Part shown: positions 11,524 to 21,323 of the stretch, in pieces
Layout of the letters: every line of letters starts with the position of its first letter
Numbering within the stretch: the stretch's first letter is position 1
Source of the DNA: Schizophyllum amplum
Taxonomy: Eukaryota > Basidiomycota > Agaricomycetes > Agaricales > Schizophyllaceae
Reading direction: 5' to 3'
Length of the DNA stretch: 64,000 nt
Assembly (NCBI GenBank): GCA_007026445.1
Contig: VDMD01000088.1
Location: 1 to 64,000 of the forward strand
Translations under genes and position numbers: made by a program
The notes under the pieces: model-generated
What the model was told of the DNA's origin: nothing
What the model saw: the letters and a program-made list of their open reading frames with translations, nothing else
Databases searched by the model: none

Positions 11524-13453
11524 TCACCAGCACCGTTCTGCGCTGCGGGCAGCCTTGCCGTCCTGGAACGGCCAGTCTCGGGCTACCCGTTGTCTTTCCT
11601 CCGAAGGCGAAGCGGCCGCCAGTGCCGCCTGCCGAGCGCCCTCTATAGTCTCCATCGCCTCATTGTACTTGTGCGCGGAAACGAGACCCTCGTCTTCCAG
11701 ACGGATGCCAAGACGGGCAAGCTCGTCCTTGCCCAACGAAGCGACATGTTCAGCTCGCGTGTCCTGCTCCTCTATCCGAATCCCGTCTTCATCCGTCAAA
11801 ATATCGGGAAAGGCAGCTAAAGGCTTGCCGTTGTTGTCTGCACCGACCATGGCATTCCACAAACGATACACCGCCGCGATGCTCTGACCGATGACGCCGA
11901 GCGAATGAGCACCGCGGGTGATGCAGGACACGGGGCTACAAGCGACGCGCAGGGCGTTCGCGCCCCTGACGCCATATAAATCTCCCGCGAGCCGTGCATC
12001 TACTTTCCGAAGAACGGCCTCGTGCACGTATGCTCGCCATGCGCGGCGCAGCGCGCGCTTTGCCGTTGCCTTGTTCTCCTCACCCGAGTCCTCGTATCCG
12101 TTGGCGAGCGACGGCTTGCCATCTGCGGAATACTGCACCAACGCTTTGTCAGACGCCGTGAGCTCGTACGCAGGGGGGACTGCGTATTGCAGATAGTACG
12201 GCGTGATGGTAGAGCCCTGCCAGTTGATGATGCCACTGAGACCGGAGGAGTCCGCATTGTCGTCCGCGGCCTCAATGCCAAGCCCATCGACGATGAAGTT
12301 ATCCGCACGCAGGTCGGGGTGCCAGAGCGTGCAACTGGTGCGTAGAGGTGACATTTGAGGCACGAGCTCGTCGTAGGTCGAGATCAGACGGCCATCGGTA
12401 CCGTCGGGATCCGGTTCGAGTCCAGCCTCCACGCTAGCGCGGGCACATGCACCCAAAGCAACCAAATACGCGCGGTCGTCGAACCCTAGATATACGAGTG
12501 AGCTATATTTGACGAGGCAGCCAACTCACTCACAAGGACCTCTGTCGATATGTAGAGATGAACGTCCAGCGCGCCAGAACTCGCGATCAACCGTGGGGCC
12601 TATGCGGAAGCGTTCCGAGTTCGCCGTCGCGTTTTGCTGGTTCGAGTAGAGAGGCCGATCACGCAAGTGTTCAGCGACGTCCTCTTTGTAGTATAGACTG
12701 CCGATTTGCGAGAATCCCATCAAGGTCATTGAGGACTCGATAACTCGTACGATGGGCAGAATACGGATGTAGGGATCATCCTTGAGAGAGAGATCGTTGT
12801 TGTCATATTTCGAGAGGGGAGTGCCGGGGAGCCGTTCGTACATGATGAATTCGGTGCCGACCGGACTCGTTTCTGCGTGCGAGCACCATGCGCGTACCAC
12901 AGGGACGGGGAATTCGAGCTCCGTGCGAAGGTAGTCCAAGGTTGCCACCTCGCTTGCCGTGCAGAGATGCTTCGGACCAGCGACCGAAAACGGTATTTTG
13001 ACGACGTACTCGACATCGTTATCGAGTCTGAGCGCAAACATGCGATTCATGGTGCCTATGGTAGGTACATATCAGCCCAGCGAAGCGGCGAAGGATATTG
13101 GTGCGCACCTTCATGAATCTTCTCAAACGACACACATCCCGTTGCTTCGGCGGACCGTACAGCTAAGTCAATGAGGGCCTTCACGTTGAAAGGAACATGC
13201 CGAAGGACGAGCTCTGCATAAGCCAAGATCGCTTAACGACATATCTGAACGAGGAAGAATGTGCAACATACGCTGATCGTTATTGTACAGCCATCTGTAC
13301 GTTGTCATGGAGAACAAGTCCTGCTCGTCTGCGATATTGCATCAGAGGATGGTGGTTATATAGCATGTCGTGTGACACACTGTATTGAGCGACGGGAAGG
13401 TGGATGCTTCTGTGAGACGGCGAGGAGAAATAGGGGCATCGTGCATCAGACAT
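11524..13453 (-). CDS. AIM9-like / APH-fold phosphotransferase family protein
   Basis: Member of the large fungal family related to yeast mitochondrial Aim9/Fmp29 and to aminoglycoside phosphotransferases. Five exons on the minus strand (13381-13453, 13272-13328, 13109-13213, 12534-13055, 11524-12485) are in phase and give 572 aa. The N-terminus, MSDARCPYFSSPSHRS, is basic and Ser-rich, which suits a mitochondrial presequence. Family blocks follow: TTYRWLYNND, FNVKALIDLA, an ATP-site stretch ending VEYVVKIPFSVAGPKH, the catalytic loop WHPDLRADN, and GIINWQGS. In the family this last block normally reads GIIDWQG; the Asp equivalent to the kinase DFG Asp is Asn here, so phosphotransfer may be weak or lost. 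The substrate of this family is unknown. The first exon rests on a good ATG context and correct splice phase, but its ATG lies in sequence partly repeated at about 39787-39801. Confidence 0.75.
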
Positions 13454-13965
13454 TTTGCTAAAAGCTTAGACTAGGCTTGCGAGGTCCCTAACGCCTGGGA
13501 AGGTACCTCCACACGTTAGGTACCTGCGTGTATTGCATTTTCCTGGGCAGGTCCGGCTTACCTTGCAAGGTCACGCGATCTGACGAGGTAGGTAACGCGT
13601 GAGGGACCTCCTAAGGTAGCTAAGGCATTGGCGGTGCTCACGATGTAGCTAACGCGTTAACGAGGCTGCGAGGCCATCCAGGCGTTGGCAATCACCACCA
13701 GGCTGTTCACACATGGGTCTCGTAGTCATCGTCAAACAGCGTGTATATTGTATACTTGTCTACATCAGTAGCTAGTACTAGTATCGAGTGTCAGAGCGAG
13801 TAGAGCAGGGCTATGAGAGCAGAGCACGAAGAGCACGAAAAAGCAGCAAAAAGCGAGTAAGGGGAACGTAGTGGTACAAGAACCGACTGAGAGCTGTAGC
13901 CGGCGAAGCTGCGAGACAAAGAGCAAGATTCGGGTGCAATAGAGGGCGCGAGCGGGTCGGCGGGT
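13454..13965. other. Intergenic degenerate repeat block
   Basis: No gene. From about 13470 to 13710 there are degenerate short repeats built on words such as GGTACCT, CTAACGC and GGCGTTGGC. This resembles the block at about 39540-39780; both also carry AACGCCTGGGAA and the 15-mer catcagacattttgc (reverse-complemented in the second), so they are probably members of one repeat family. Confidence 0.4.
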
Positions 13966-14264
13966 TCAGACAATTCTGCAGTCAGTTAGTACAAGCTCGA
14001 AGGTCGCAGACAAAGGCAGCGTACCTGTTGCGTAGTGATCTCTGAGTGACGTTGAGGTTGGCAGGCCGTTTCCGAGCGGCAGGTGGGGGCTTGTTTTGCC
14101 GCACACCTTTCTTGGGCTGCACAGATCGTGCGTTGTCGACGTCCTCGTGTTGTGTTACGTCGCCTAGGGGAGGTGGCGGAGAACGTGTCGAAGCGGAGCT
14201 AGAGGCGTCCGGAGGCGTGAGGCAAGGCAACGCGGTGCGATTCGTAGATGACGATGCGACGGGC

Positions 14265-14390
14265 GAGGAGCCAGACGCTACCGGTGAGGAGCCGGACGCG
14301 AGTGGTGATGAGCCAGACGCAACCGGCGAGGAGCCAGACGCGACCGGCGAGGAGCCAGACGCGACCGGCGAGGAGCCAGACGCGACCGGC
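14265..14390 (-). repeat. 21-bp coding minisatellite (SPVASGS heptads)
   Basis: Six full copies of a 21-bp unit (gaggagccagacgcgaccggc on the plus strand); the last three are identical and the first three carry a few changes. On the minus strand each encodes SPVASGS, and the repeat keeps the frame of the host gene's C-terminal tail. Confidence 0.9.
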
Positions 14391-15197
14391 GAGGGAAGGT
14401 TGATGAGGGCCGGGCTGCCGTCCGGCGACGCGTCTTGCGGCGCGGTCTGTTGCTCCTTCCGGATTCTTGCAACGATTTGTTGCTGCAGGCGCTCCGCCGT
14501 CGTCAACGGTGCATCTATGCGTACAATGGGTCGTGCAGGCTTCGGGACAGCCTGAGTGCCGAATAGATACCTACAAGACAGGTTAAGCAGTGTCGGTGTG
14601 AGGACACGACAAACTTACTGGGAGTACCAATCACATAAGTCCTTGGTCCATTCTGTTCGCGCGCGGTCAACGAGCTCGTACTCCTCCTTAGTCATATCCT
14701 CGCTGGCAGAGCCGACGTAGCCCCATCGCGTGGCTTCCTCCTCGTCGTCGTCGTCCACTTCTTTCGAAAGCGGTCCGTAAAACAACGACATCACCTTGCG
14801 ATGGAAATGTTCAAGGCGCATACCATCTTCACTACGATTCCAGTGGTCGTCGGCGCTTAAGCAAAATCGGATCTGTAGATGCAGAGTCAGCAACATAGGC
14901 AGCGAAGAAGGCGTACGCACCAGTAAGACGGTGTAAGCTATCATCTCTTCTGTGACCTTGGTGATGCCGTGTCTCGCGGCGCACCCGAGCTTCGCCTGGT
15001 TTCTCTTGAAGTCGATCGTCGCCTCCGTCGCGGCCCTCGGGCCGGAGTAAATGTGCTTCAAGGTCTACAACGTATAAGTCACGAGAGACAGAAGGTGCGA
15101 ATACATACTCGGACAACGAAAGGTGACCGAAGCAAGCCGCCCATCGGCAACTCGTCGAACGACACCTCACGAAAGTTAGGATAGAGGAAAGACGGCA

Positions 15198-15202
15198 TGT
15201 CT
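15198..15202. repeat. Target-site duplication TGTCT of the gypsy element
   Basis: TGTCT directly precedes the left LTR and is repeated at 35792-35796 directly after the right LTR. Five base pairs is usual for Ty3/gypsy integrases. Confidence 0.9.
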
Positions 15203-15445
15203 TGTAAGGACGGTGGTCCTTGTTGGTCCAAAGCCCTTAAGCGTCGCTCGTAAATGAACCGGATCGCGCACGCGCGAAGAACAAATACGATTGAAGCACA
15301 GGGCAGGATAGGACTGCCCTGTGATGCGTTACAAGAAGATATATATATAATATGTCCGCGGGTCACGTGCCGCGTGACCGAGTGTCCAAGAAGTCATGCG
15401 CCTGCCGGCGCCCACAATGTCCCAAGATATACCAGCCCCATTACA
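15203..15445 (-). repeat. Gypsy 3' LTR (243 bp)
   Basis: Starts TGTAAGG and ends CCATTACA, with TGTAA/TTACA inverted ends. It matches 35549-35791 base for base as far as I can read. Read on the minus strand it contains a TATA run (ATTATATATATATC) and downstream a 10-bp perfect hairpin at 15297-15323. Confidence 0.95.
15297..15323 (-). other. 10-bp stem-loop in the gypsy LTR
   Basis: CACAGGGCAG and CTGCCCTGTG flank a 7-nt loop. The same structure sits in the other LTR at about 35643-35669. It lies downstream of the TATA run, so it is probably transcribed in both ends of the element RNA. Confidence 0.7.
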
Positions 15446-15457
15446 CCCTCCCCTTCT
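15446..15457 (-). other. Gypsy polypurine tract
   Basis: On the minus strand AGAAGGGGAGGG directly precedes the 3' LTR, the expected place for the plus-strand primer of reverse transcription. Confidence 0.8.
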
Positions 15458-15584
15458 GAACGACGTCGACGTTCACCCAGGAGCTAGGACGCGACGCAGC
15501 TACGAAGGCCCACTCAGAGGCGATCGCCGCTCGTCGCATCCACTCATCGAACCCGTTGGACGAGATCGCAGACGCATAAGCGAT

Positions 15585-18168
15585 CTAGTCCTTCGAGCTC
15601 GACGGCGCGTCCATGTTGTCGGTGGCCTTGTCCTTGTCGTCCTCGATGACCTCCATCGCTGTGTCCGCGGCAATGGGCGCTCCAGCTGCGGGAGTGGTCG
15701 TAGTCGACAATGCGACCGGTAGACCGCTCGATGCCGATGCCGACGCTGGGGCCGTGGCGGATGTCGATGTAGGCATCGGGCGGTCGTCGCAGTGGGAGCC
15801 TCCACGGTCGAGCTCGCGTCCACCATCTCGGTGTCCTCTGCCGGGAGAGCGCTTGTGCTCGCGGCGGGGAGAGCGCTCGTGCTCGCGGTCGGCAGACCCA
15901 CAACACTCGCGATCTCCGGCCACGCGCGCACCGCGAACGGCTCCGTCCATCCCCAGCCCCTCCACTCATCCAGAGCGGCGTGGCGCGTCCCGAACGCGTT
16001 GGGGTCGGCGATCTCATGGCGGAAGGTCCCCTGGCCGACGTAGGGCAAGAACGGCTGGTTGGCGCCGGGCAGGCGCGGGTGCGCATACGCCAGAGCCTGC
16101 GTCTCCACTCGTTCGCTGTAGAACATCGTGGGCCCAGGCAGACCCGGCGGCCAACGTCCTTGGGACGCGATGACCATGTCACGCATCCTTTGGAACATGA
16201 CCGCCGACTGCGCCTCCTCGATGCCGTACACGGCGTTGTCCCACAGGAACTGGGTGACGAACGGCAGCATGTCGTTGAACTCGTCCTGCGAGACGCCGCT
16301 TTCTATGAGGAAGCGGGCGACGTTCGAGGGGCTCACGGTCCCGTCGCGACTGCGGTCCCATCGACGGATGGCCCGAGGAGGTATGTCGACGGCCGCCAGG
16401 CCGAGGGTCAGGCGGTACATCTGGTACCCCCCTTCCGACTGGCCTGACAGCGGTGGCGGGTCCAGCACGATGCGGGCGATGGCGAGCACCAAATCGGTCA
16501 TGAAGCCGAAATGGTCTTGGTGCGCCATCGTCGAATGCATGTCGTTGTGCAACGGCAGCATCCGGCGTAGCGTCATCCGGGAACGAACCTGGGAAATGGC
16601 CACACCTCGCAAGGTCCGGGTTTGCTCGGGGACGTCGACGACCAGGATGCCACGGGGCTGGACGAAGGGTTCCCTCACGGCGTACGAGAGGTGGAGCTCG
16701 AGGCCATCGGAATCCGGTGGAGGACGACGATGACCCTTCAAGTTCACCCCCGGGGGTCGTGGGATGGTGGTGAAAGGTGCGATGGCGGATTGGAAAGGCG
16801 TACGCGCATCCGCCTTGACTTGGCCGGCCTCGCGGACCTGCCCAGTGAGACGGTTCCAAGCCGCCTGGTTCGGGTTGGTCCCGTCGTTCGACCGGGCGTG
16901 GTCCCGGAGGTGGGGAAACTCGATGAAGTTGATGCGCTCCAGCAAGTAGCCCCGGGCCGCAGGGTCGGACGTCAATGGTGGGTTGCGCGCGGCCGGTGTC
17001 CCGACGCCGCGGTTCGCACGGGCCTGGTTCACCGCCTTGCGCCGTTTCACCGACATGGGCGGCGCGTCGCTCCCATCGCTCATGTCTGAGCCGTGGTCGC
17101 TGACGTCGTCCATGTACGGGTCGACGGGCCGACCAGTATCGTCCGGGCGGTCCCTCCATCCGGACGCGGGGAGTGGAAGGCGAGTGGGCGCTGCTGATGG
17201 TGGTGTCGCCGCCGCGGGTTCCGGCACGTTCGCGACTTCGCGCTGCTTGCCTTTACGGCGTGCGGCGCGCTCATCGTCCACGCTGCGGTTGCCGAAGCTG
17301 CGGGAGGTCTCGACGTCCGAGGGCGGTTGCGCGTGGTCCCTCGGCTCGACGCGGCGAGGTCCACCCCGTTGGTCGCGCCGTCTGCCGTCGAATCGATCGG
17401 CTCGCGGGCGATGCGCGGGTGGTTCAAACGCGTCCGCCGTGAACTCGCGGAACTCGTCGTCGACGGTGCGGCGGCGGGGAGAGCGTTCCCGTCTTGGGGG
17501 CGACCGTTCGCGGCCCGCGTAGCTCCAGAAGGGCTCGTTGGAAAACCGGCCACCTCGGCTGGCTCCAGAGAATTGGCTGGAGGGGTAGGCGTGTCGCGAG
17601 CCCTCTCGAGCTCGCGCTGCGCACTACGCTCGCCTCGCCGACTCTCCTCGAGTTGCCTGGTGACACGGCGGAGCTCGTCCTCGCTCTCGCGTAGCCGCTG
17701 GTGCGTGTCGGCGAGCTCGGTGCGTAGGCGCACTTCGTCCACCGAAGGTCCCGACGACTCGCCGTACGACAGTTGCTCGCCCAGTTGCCGTCGTGCTCGC
17801 ACCACGGACAGGTTGTTGCTCCGCCCTTCCTGCAGCACGTGGTCCTCCATGCGGTCGCATATACTGCATCGGCCGTTGCACCTGATGATCCCGGTGTAGG
17901 CGCGGGCCTCGAAGACGGGCGCTGCCGGAGCGTCGACGCGGTGCGACGACGTTCCGGCAGCGTTTGTCGGCGTCGGCTCCGTCCTCCCTCCCCTTCGCGA
18001 CGAACGATCGTCGCCCATGGGGTAGTCGCGTGGCCCCCTTCGACCAGCGTCGTCGTAGACGTTGCTGTCGTCGGGGGACATGCGGCGCCGGTGGTGGTCG
18101 GACGGGGTCATTGCGGTGGTTGGGCTGACGTGGCGTGACGGCCTTTTGACAGCGGAATGCGGAAGCAA
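15585..18168 (-). CDS. Extra gypsy ORF downstream of integrase, unknown function (frameshifted)
   Basis: Long coding region between the pol stop (18309) and the polypurine tract, same strand as pol, roughly 850 aa if continuous. The N-terminal part (18168 to about 17600) is basic and Ser-rich, has a Cys cluster RCNGRCSICDRMEDH (about residue 95) and then a strong coiled coil (about residues 140-195, with LRTELADTHQRLRESEDELR). The middle and C-terminal part reads on in a second frame from about 17620 to 15790: an Arg/Glu-rich linker, then a globular stretch with YLLERINFIEFPHLRDHA and NDMLPFVTQFLWDNAVYGIE. A Thr/Ala/Ser-rich tail ends in MEVIEDDKDKATDNMD in a third frame, stopping at 15585. 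Both switches have the sense of a 1-nt deletion. No transmembrane segment, protease or nuclease motif is visible, so it is not an obvious env. I do not recognise the family. Confidence 0.65.
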
Positions 18169-18308
18169 GTGAAAAGAAGAAAGAAGGAATGTGTGTACAC
18201 GCGTCGCCGGCCATAGCCGAAGACTTTACAGTCGACGTCATGTGCCGGGAGCGGCGTGATCATGCGCACATCACGTGTCCGGCGCGTGATGTTGAAGTTC
18301 GTAACCAC

Positions 18309-20728
18309 CTATTCGTTGGCGAGCCGCGGGGCTCCCACGCGACGGTTTGCCTTACGCGTCCGGGGAGGCCTTTGGCCCGGCAATTCCTCCCAGCGCGGGA
18401 CGCCCTGGACTGCCAGGTAGTCGTCTAGCGCTGTGAGGTCCTGCACGTTGGTGATGGGCTCCTCGGTCTCGTCGCCCATCTCCCATTCGACTGTGAATTT
18501 GATGGTGGTGCCGTCCCAACGATGGTGCTTTATCCGGTTGACTAAGAATTCGGCGTTATTGGGGGCGCCGAAGTCGTAGTGCCGGATGAAGTCCCTCGAG
18601 GGGAATAGCTTGTCGTTATTGGCGTGGTGAGGTCGTAGAAGAGACACATGGAACACGGGATGGATCCGACGAGCGCGCAACGCGTCCGGAAGATCCACCT
18701 CGTAGTTTGAGGTCTCAGGAAAGGCGCGGATGACCTTGTAAGGGCCGACAAACCGTGGTAGCAGTTTGGTAGCCCTCCCCTTCGGCAAGTTCAGGTTCTT
18801 CGTCAATAGGTACACTAGCGAGCCTTCCTCGATGCCCGGTTCTTCTCGACGCCTCGCGTTCGCGTAGTGCGTCTGGAATACCCGGGCCTCGATGATGGCG
18901 TCGTGTGCGTCGGCGAGGTTCTGAAGCGCGGTGAGGGAGAAGTCGCGTAGTCCTTTCGGCGGAGATTCCTGAGACCGCATTTCGGCGATCATAGATGGCA
19001 TGTAGCCGTAGTTGAGCTCGAATGGAGCGAATCCCGTTGCGCTACTGACGCTGGCGTTGATGGCGAACTCGACCAATGGCAGACGTTGCACCCAGTCACG
19101 CTGATCCGGCCGAACAAATGTTCGTAAGATTTGCGCGATTGAGCGATTCGCCCTCTCGGTTTGTCCGTCGGTCTGCGGGTGGAAGGCCGTCGACATCAAT
19201 AGCTTGGCTCCAAGTAGGCGATGAAGCTCCTGCCACCAGGCGGATGTGAACTTTGAGTCACGGTCGCTGATAATGGACGTCGGGAGCCCGTGCAAGCGCA
19301 CGATTTCCTTAAAGTAAATCCACGAGAGGTCGGTCGCGCGTGTATCGGTGCGTATCGGAATGAGATGAACCATGGAGGTCATCCGGCATATTACTACCCA
19401 GAGATAGTTGTACCCCATGCTCTCAGGGAATGGACCGATGAAGTCCGTCCCAATCGAGTCCCAGGGCTTGATGGGTATCGGGAGCGAATGAATCTTGCCG
19501 CTGGGCGCCGTGTAATTCCCTTTTGAGGTATTGCACGGAACGCAGCTGTCGCAGAACTCATGCACGTCCCGGTATATGCCTTTCCACCAGTACCATCGCC
19601 GAATGTACTCCCCGGTACGCTGGGCGCCGTAATGGCCGACAACCAGATGCGCCTGTTCTATAACGATCTGGCGCATCGTCTTGTCGGCGTACGCCCCGGT
19701 GGGAACGTACGCAACCCACTCGCGGGCAGCGTTCTTCGTCCAGATGATCCCCGAGCTAACCTGGAATAGCTTGTGGTCTTCTGGATGCTCGAGGATCTTC
19801 TTGGCGAGGGGGTCCGTTGGATAAGCCAGTTGGACGGTCTTGAAGAACTCGCTGAACGCGTCTCCTACTTGCGTACGCAAGTCGGGTCCGCGGCTCAGTG
19901 ATTCGGCGATTGTAGGATTGTCGGCGGCGCTAGGATTGTGATACTCCCCTTCGGGAACAGGTTCCGCCTCGCGACGAAGCTCATCAGCCTCCTCGTCGCG
20001 CGGCTCAACCCTCTCCCGAGTGGCGAACAGGTGCATGCTGGCTAGCAGCTCATCCACACGTCCAGGCGGCAAGTCATCGCCTTCCGGATCGAGCCTAACA
20101 TCGGCGTTGGCGTAGTCGTAAGGTGGCGTAACGTCCTCCCATGTGTCGTTGAGGTGGTAACGAGACAGGGCATCCGCGACTTTGTTCTCGAGCCCGGGGA
20201 TGTAGGATATGTCGAAGTTAAAGCGCGATAGGTATTCCATCCATCTTGTCTGCCGTCCAGAGAGTCTACTCTGAGTTTGGAAGAACTCGAGCGCTCGATG
20301 GTCGGTGACAATATGGATGCGATGTCCTATGAGCTTGTCCTCCCATTTGAGGAGGGCCTCCAGTATCGCCAACGTTTCTTGCTCGAACGTGCGGTAGTTG
20401 CGTTGTGAGGACGTGAACTTCCTAGACATGAACCCCGCTGGTCTGCAGGTCTGCCAGGTCGCTCCTTGCCCATACATCGCTCCTACGCCCGCTGGAGACG
20501 CGTCGCAGATTACCCATATGGGCTCTTCGCTCCGCGCGTCGATGGGTCGGAGGATAGGTGTCTTAGTACACAAATGCTTGATGCGTTCGAATGATCGTTC
20601 GTGTACGTCGCGCCAAAAGAAGGACTGTCCGTTGCGAACCATTGTACTGAGTGGCGACGTATATAAGGCAACTTCAGGTAGGAACTGCGCTAAGTACTGA
20701 ACGAGACCGAGGAAACGTTGTATGTCTC
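18309..20728 (-). pseudogene. Gypsy pol, C-terminal part: end of RT, RNase H, integrase, chromodomain-like end
   Basis: Continues the pol frame after the copia insertion, beginning IQRFLGLVQYLAQF, the conserved block after RT. RNase H: VICDASPAGVGAMY, FEQETLAILEAL and TDHRALEFF. Integrase: HHCC finger (HLVVGHYG...CDSCVPCNTSKG), then the catalytic residues in GTDFIGPF, SIISDRDSKF and QTDGQTERANR. A GPY-like block (FVGPYKVIRAF) and RIHPVFHVSLLRPHH follow, then a chromodomain-like C-terminus (FTVEWEMGDETEEPITNV), which in chromoviruses can direct integration to heterochromatin. No internal stop. It is broken only by the copia element at 20728/30331; joined with one copy of GTCTC the frame is exact. 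Confidence 0.93.
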
Positions 20729-21038
20729 TGTTGGACTTTCGGCTGGACATTGTATCGACGAGTCCGGTCAACCGGGTCCGGTCGACCGGACTGTCACGTC
20801 ACGCTCATAGCGGTCGCACTCTGGTCGCACGCTGGTCGCACCCATGCGTGCGACACACACAAACACCTATACATATTACTTATCTGATGTATGATGTCAT
20901 GCCTTCCTAGCAGTATATAAGGAGGGCTCTACCTACCCCTCAACAACAAGTCTTCTACTTGACTTACCTGCGCATAGCCTTCAGCTAAGCTCTCTACTAA
21001 GGTAGGCTAGGCAGGCGCGCTTCCCCGCATGCTCAACA
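20729..21038 (+). repeat. Copia copy 1, 5' LTR (310 bp)
   Basis: U3 carries a palindromic CCGGTCGACCGG segment and three close repeats of GGTCGCAC, then a TATA box (GTATATAAGGAGGG near 20913). R-U5 from AAGTCTTCTACTTGAC onward matches copia copy 2, but most of U3 does not. Confidence 0.93.
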
Positions 21039-21050
21039 GGTTATGAGCCC
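21039..21050 (+). other. Copia primer binding site, initiator-Met anticodon type
   Basis: GGTTATGAGCCC abuts the LTR. Its complement, GGGCTCATAACC, is the anticodon stem-loop of fungal initiator tRNA-Met, so priming is probably by a half-tRNA, as known for Drosophila copia and yeast Ty5. Confidence 0.7.
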
Positions 21051-21323
21051 CGGTGAGCTGTGTTAGCGCCCTAGTGGCTGCAGCACAAAGTCATCAGCGC
21101 CGTCACTGGCAGCGATGACGGAGTTAGCGCCTCCACAGCCTGCTATCACTTCAGCCGCTCTAAGCGCTGGTGAAACCATGCCGGATCGCGCTCATCGCGC
21201 TTGATCCTGGATGTACCGATCTCCAAAGGAGATGCTGGTCATCGGCGCAAGCTCGGTTCGCTCATCGGCGCCCATCGTTGGCTGCGATCTTGAACCTGAT
21301 GCTGACGATCTTCCCAGATCATC

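Larger units (their letters stand above)
13966..15202 (-). pseudogene. DUF6532-like host gene, 3' half (split by gypsy)
   Basis: Downstream half of a host gene of unknown function, in the family I believe is DUF6532. Exons on the minus strand: 15109-15202, 14921-15064, 14619-14872, 14025-14570 and a short last exon 13966-13975, all in phase. Recognisable blocks are LKHIYSGPRAAT, ARHGITKVTEEMIAY and IRFCLSADDHW, followed by an acidic stretch (EVDDDDEEEA) and a C-terminal tail with SPVASGS heptads and basic residues. The 5' end stops at the gypsy LTR. The codon interrupted at 15202 continues exactly in the sequence beyond the other LTR at 35792, so 13966-15202 and 35792-36823 are one gene. The last exon is the least certain part. 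Confidence 0.8.

Noticed and set aside
14265..14390. CRISPR-like regularly spaced repeat
   Set aside because: Repeats are contiguous, coding and have no spacers; this is a eukaryotic coding minisatellite.
15500..15790. Arg-rich end of the long frame of the gypsy accessory ORF (reading on to 15500)
   Set aside because: After about 15790 this frame turns into Arg/Pro-rich out-of-frame text, while another frame gives an ordinary Thr/Ala/Ser tail ending in acidic residues at 15585; the latter is taken as the real end.
16179..17159. 326-aa Arg/Pro/Gly-rich minus-strand ORF
   Set aside because: Alternative-frame shadow of the accessory ORF, typical of GC-rich coding DNA.
18168..18309. Separate env gene for the gypsy element
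   Set aside because: No signal peptide, transmembrane segment or fusion-like region in the downstream ORF, so an envelope function is not supported.
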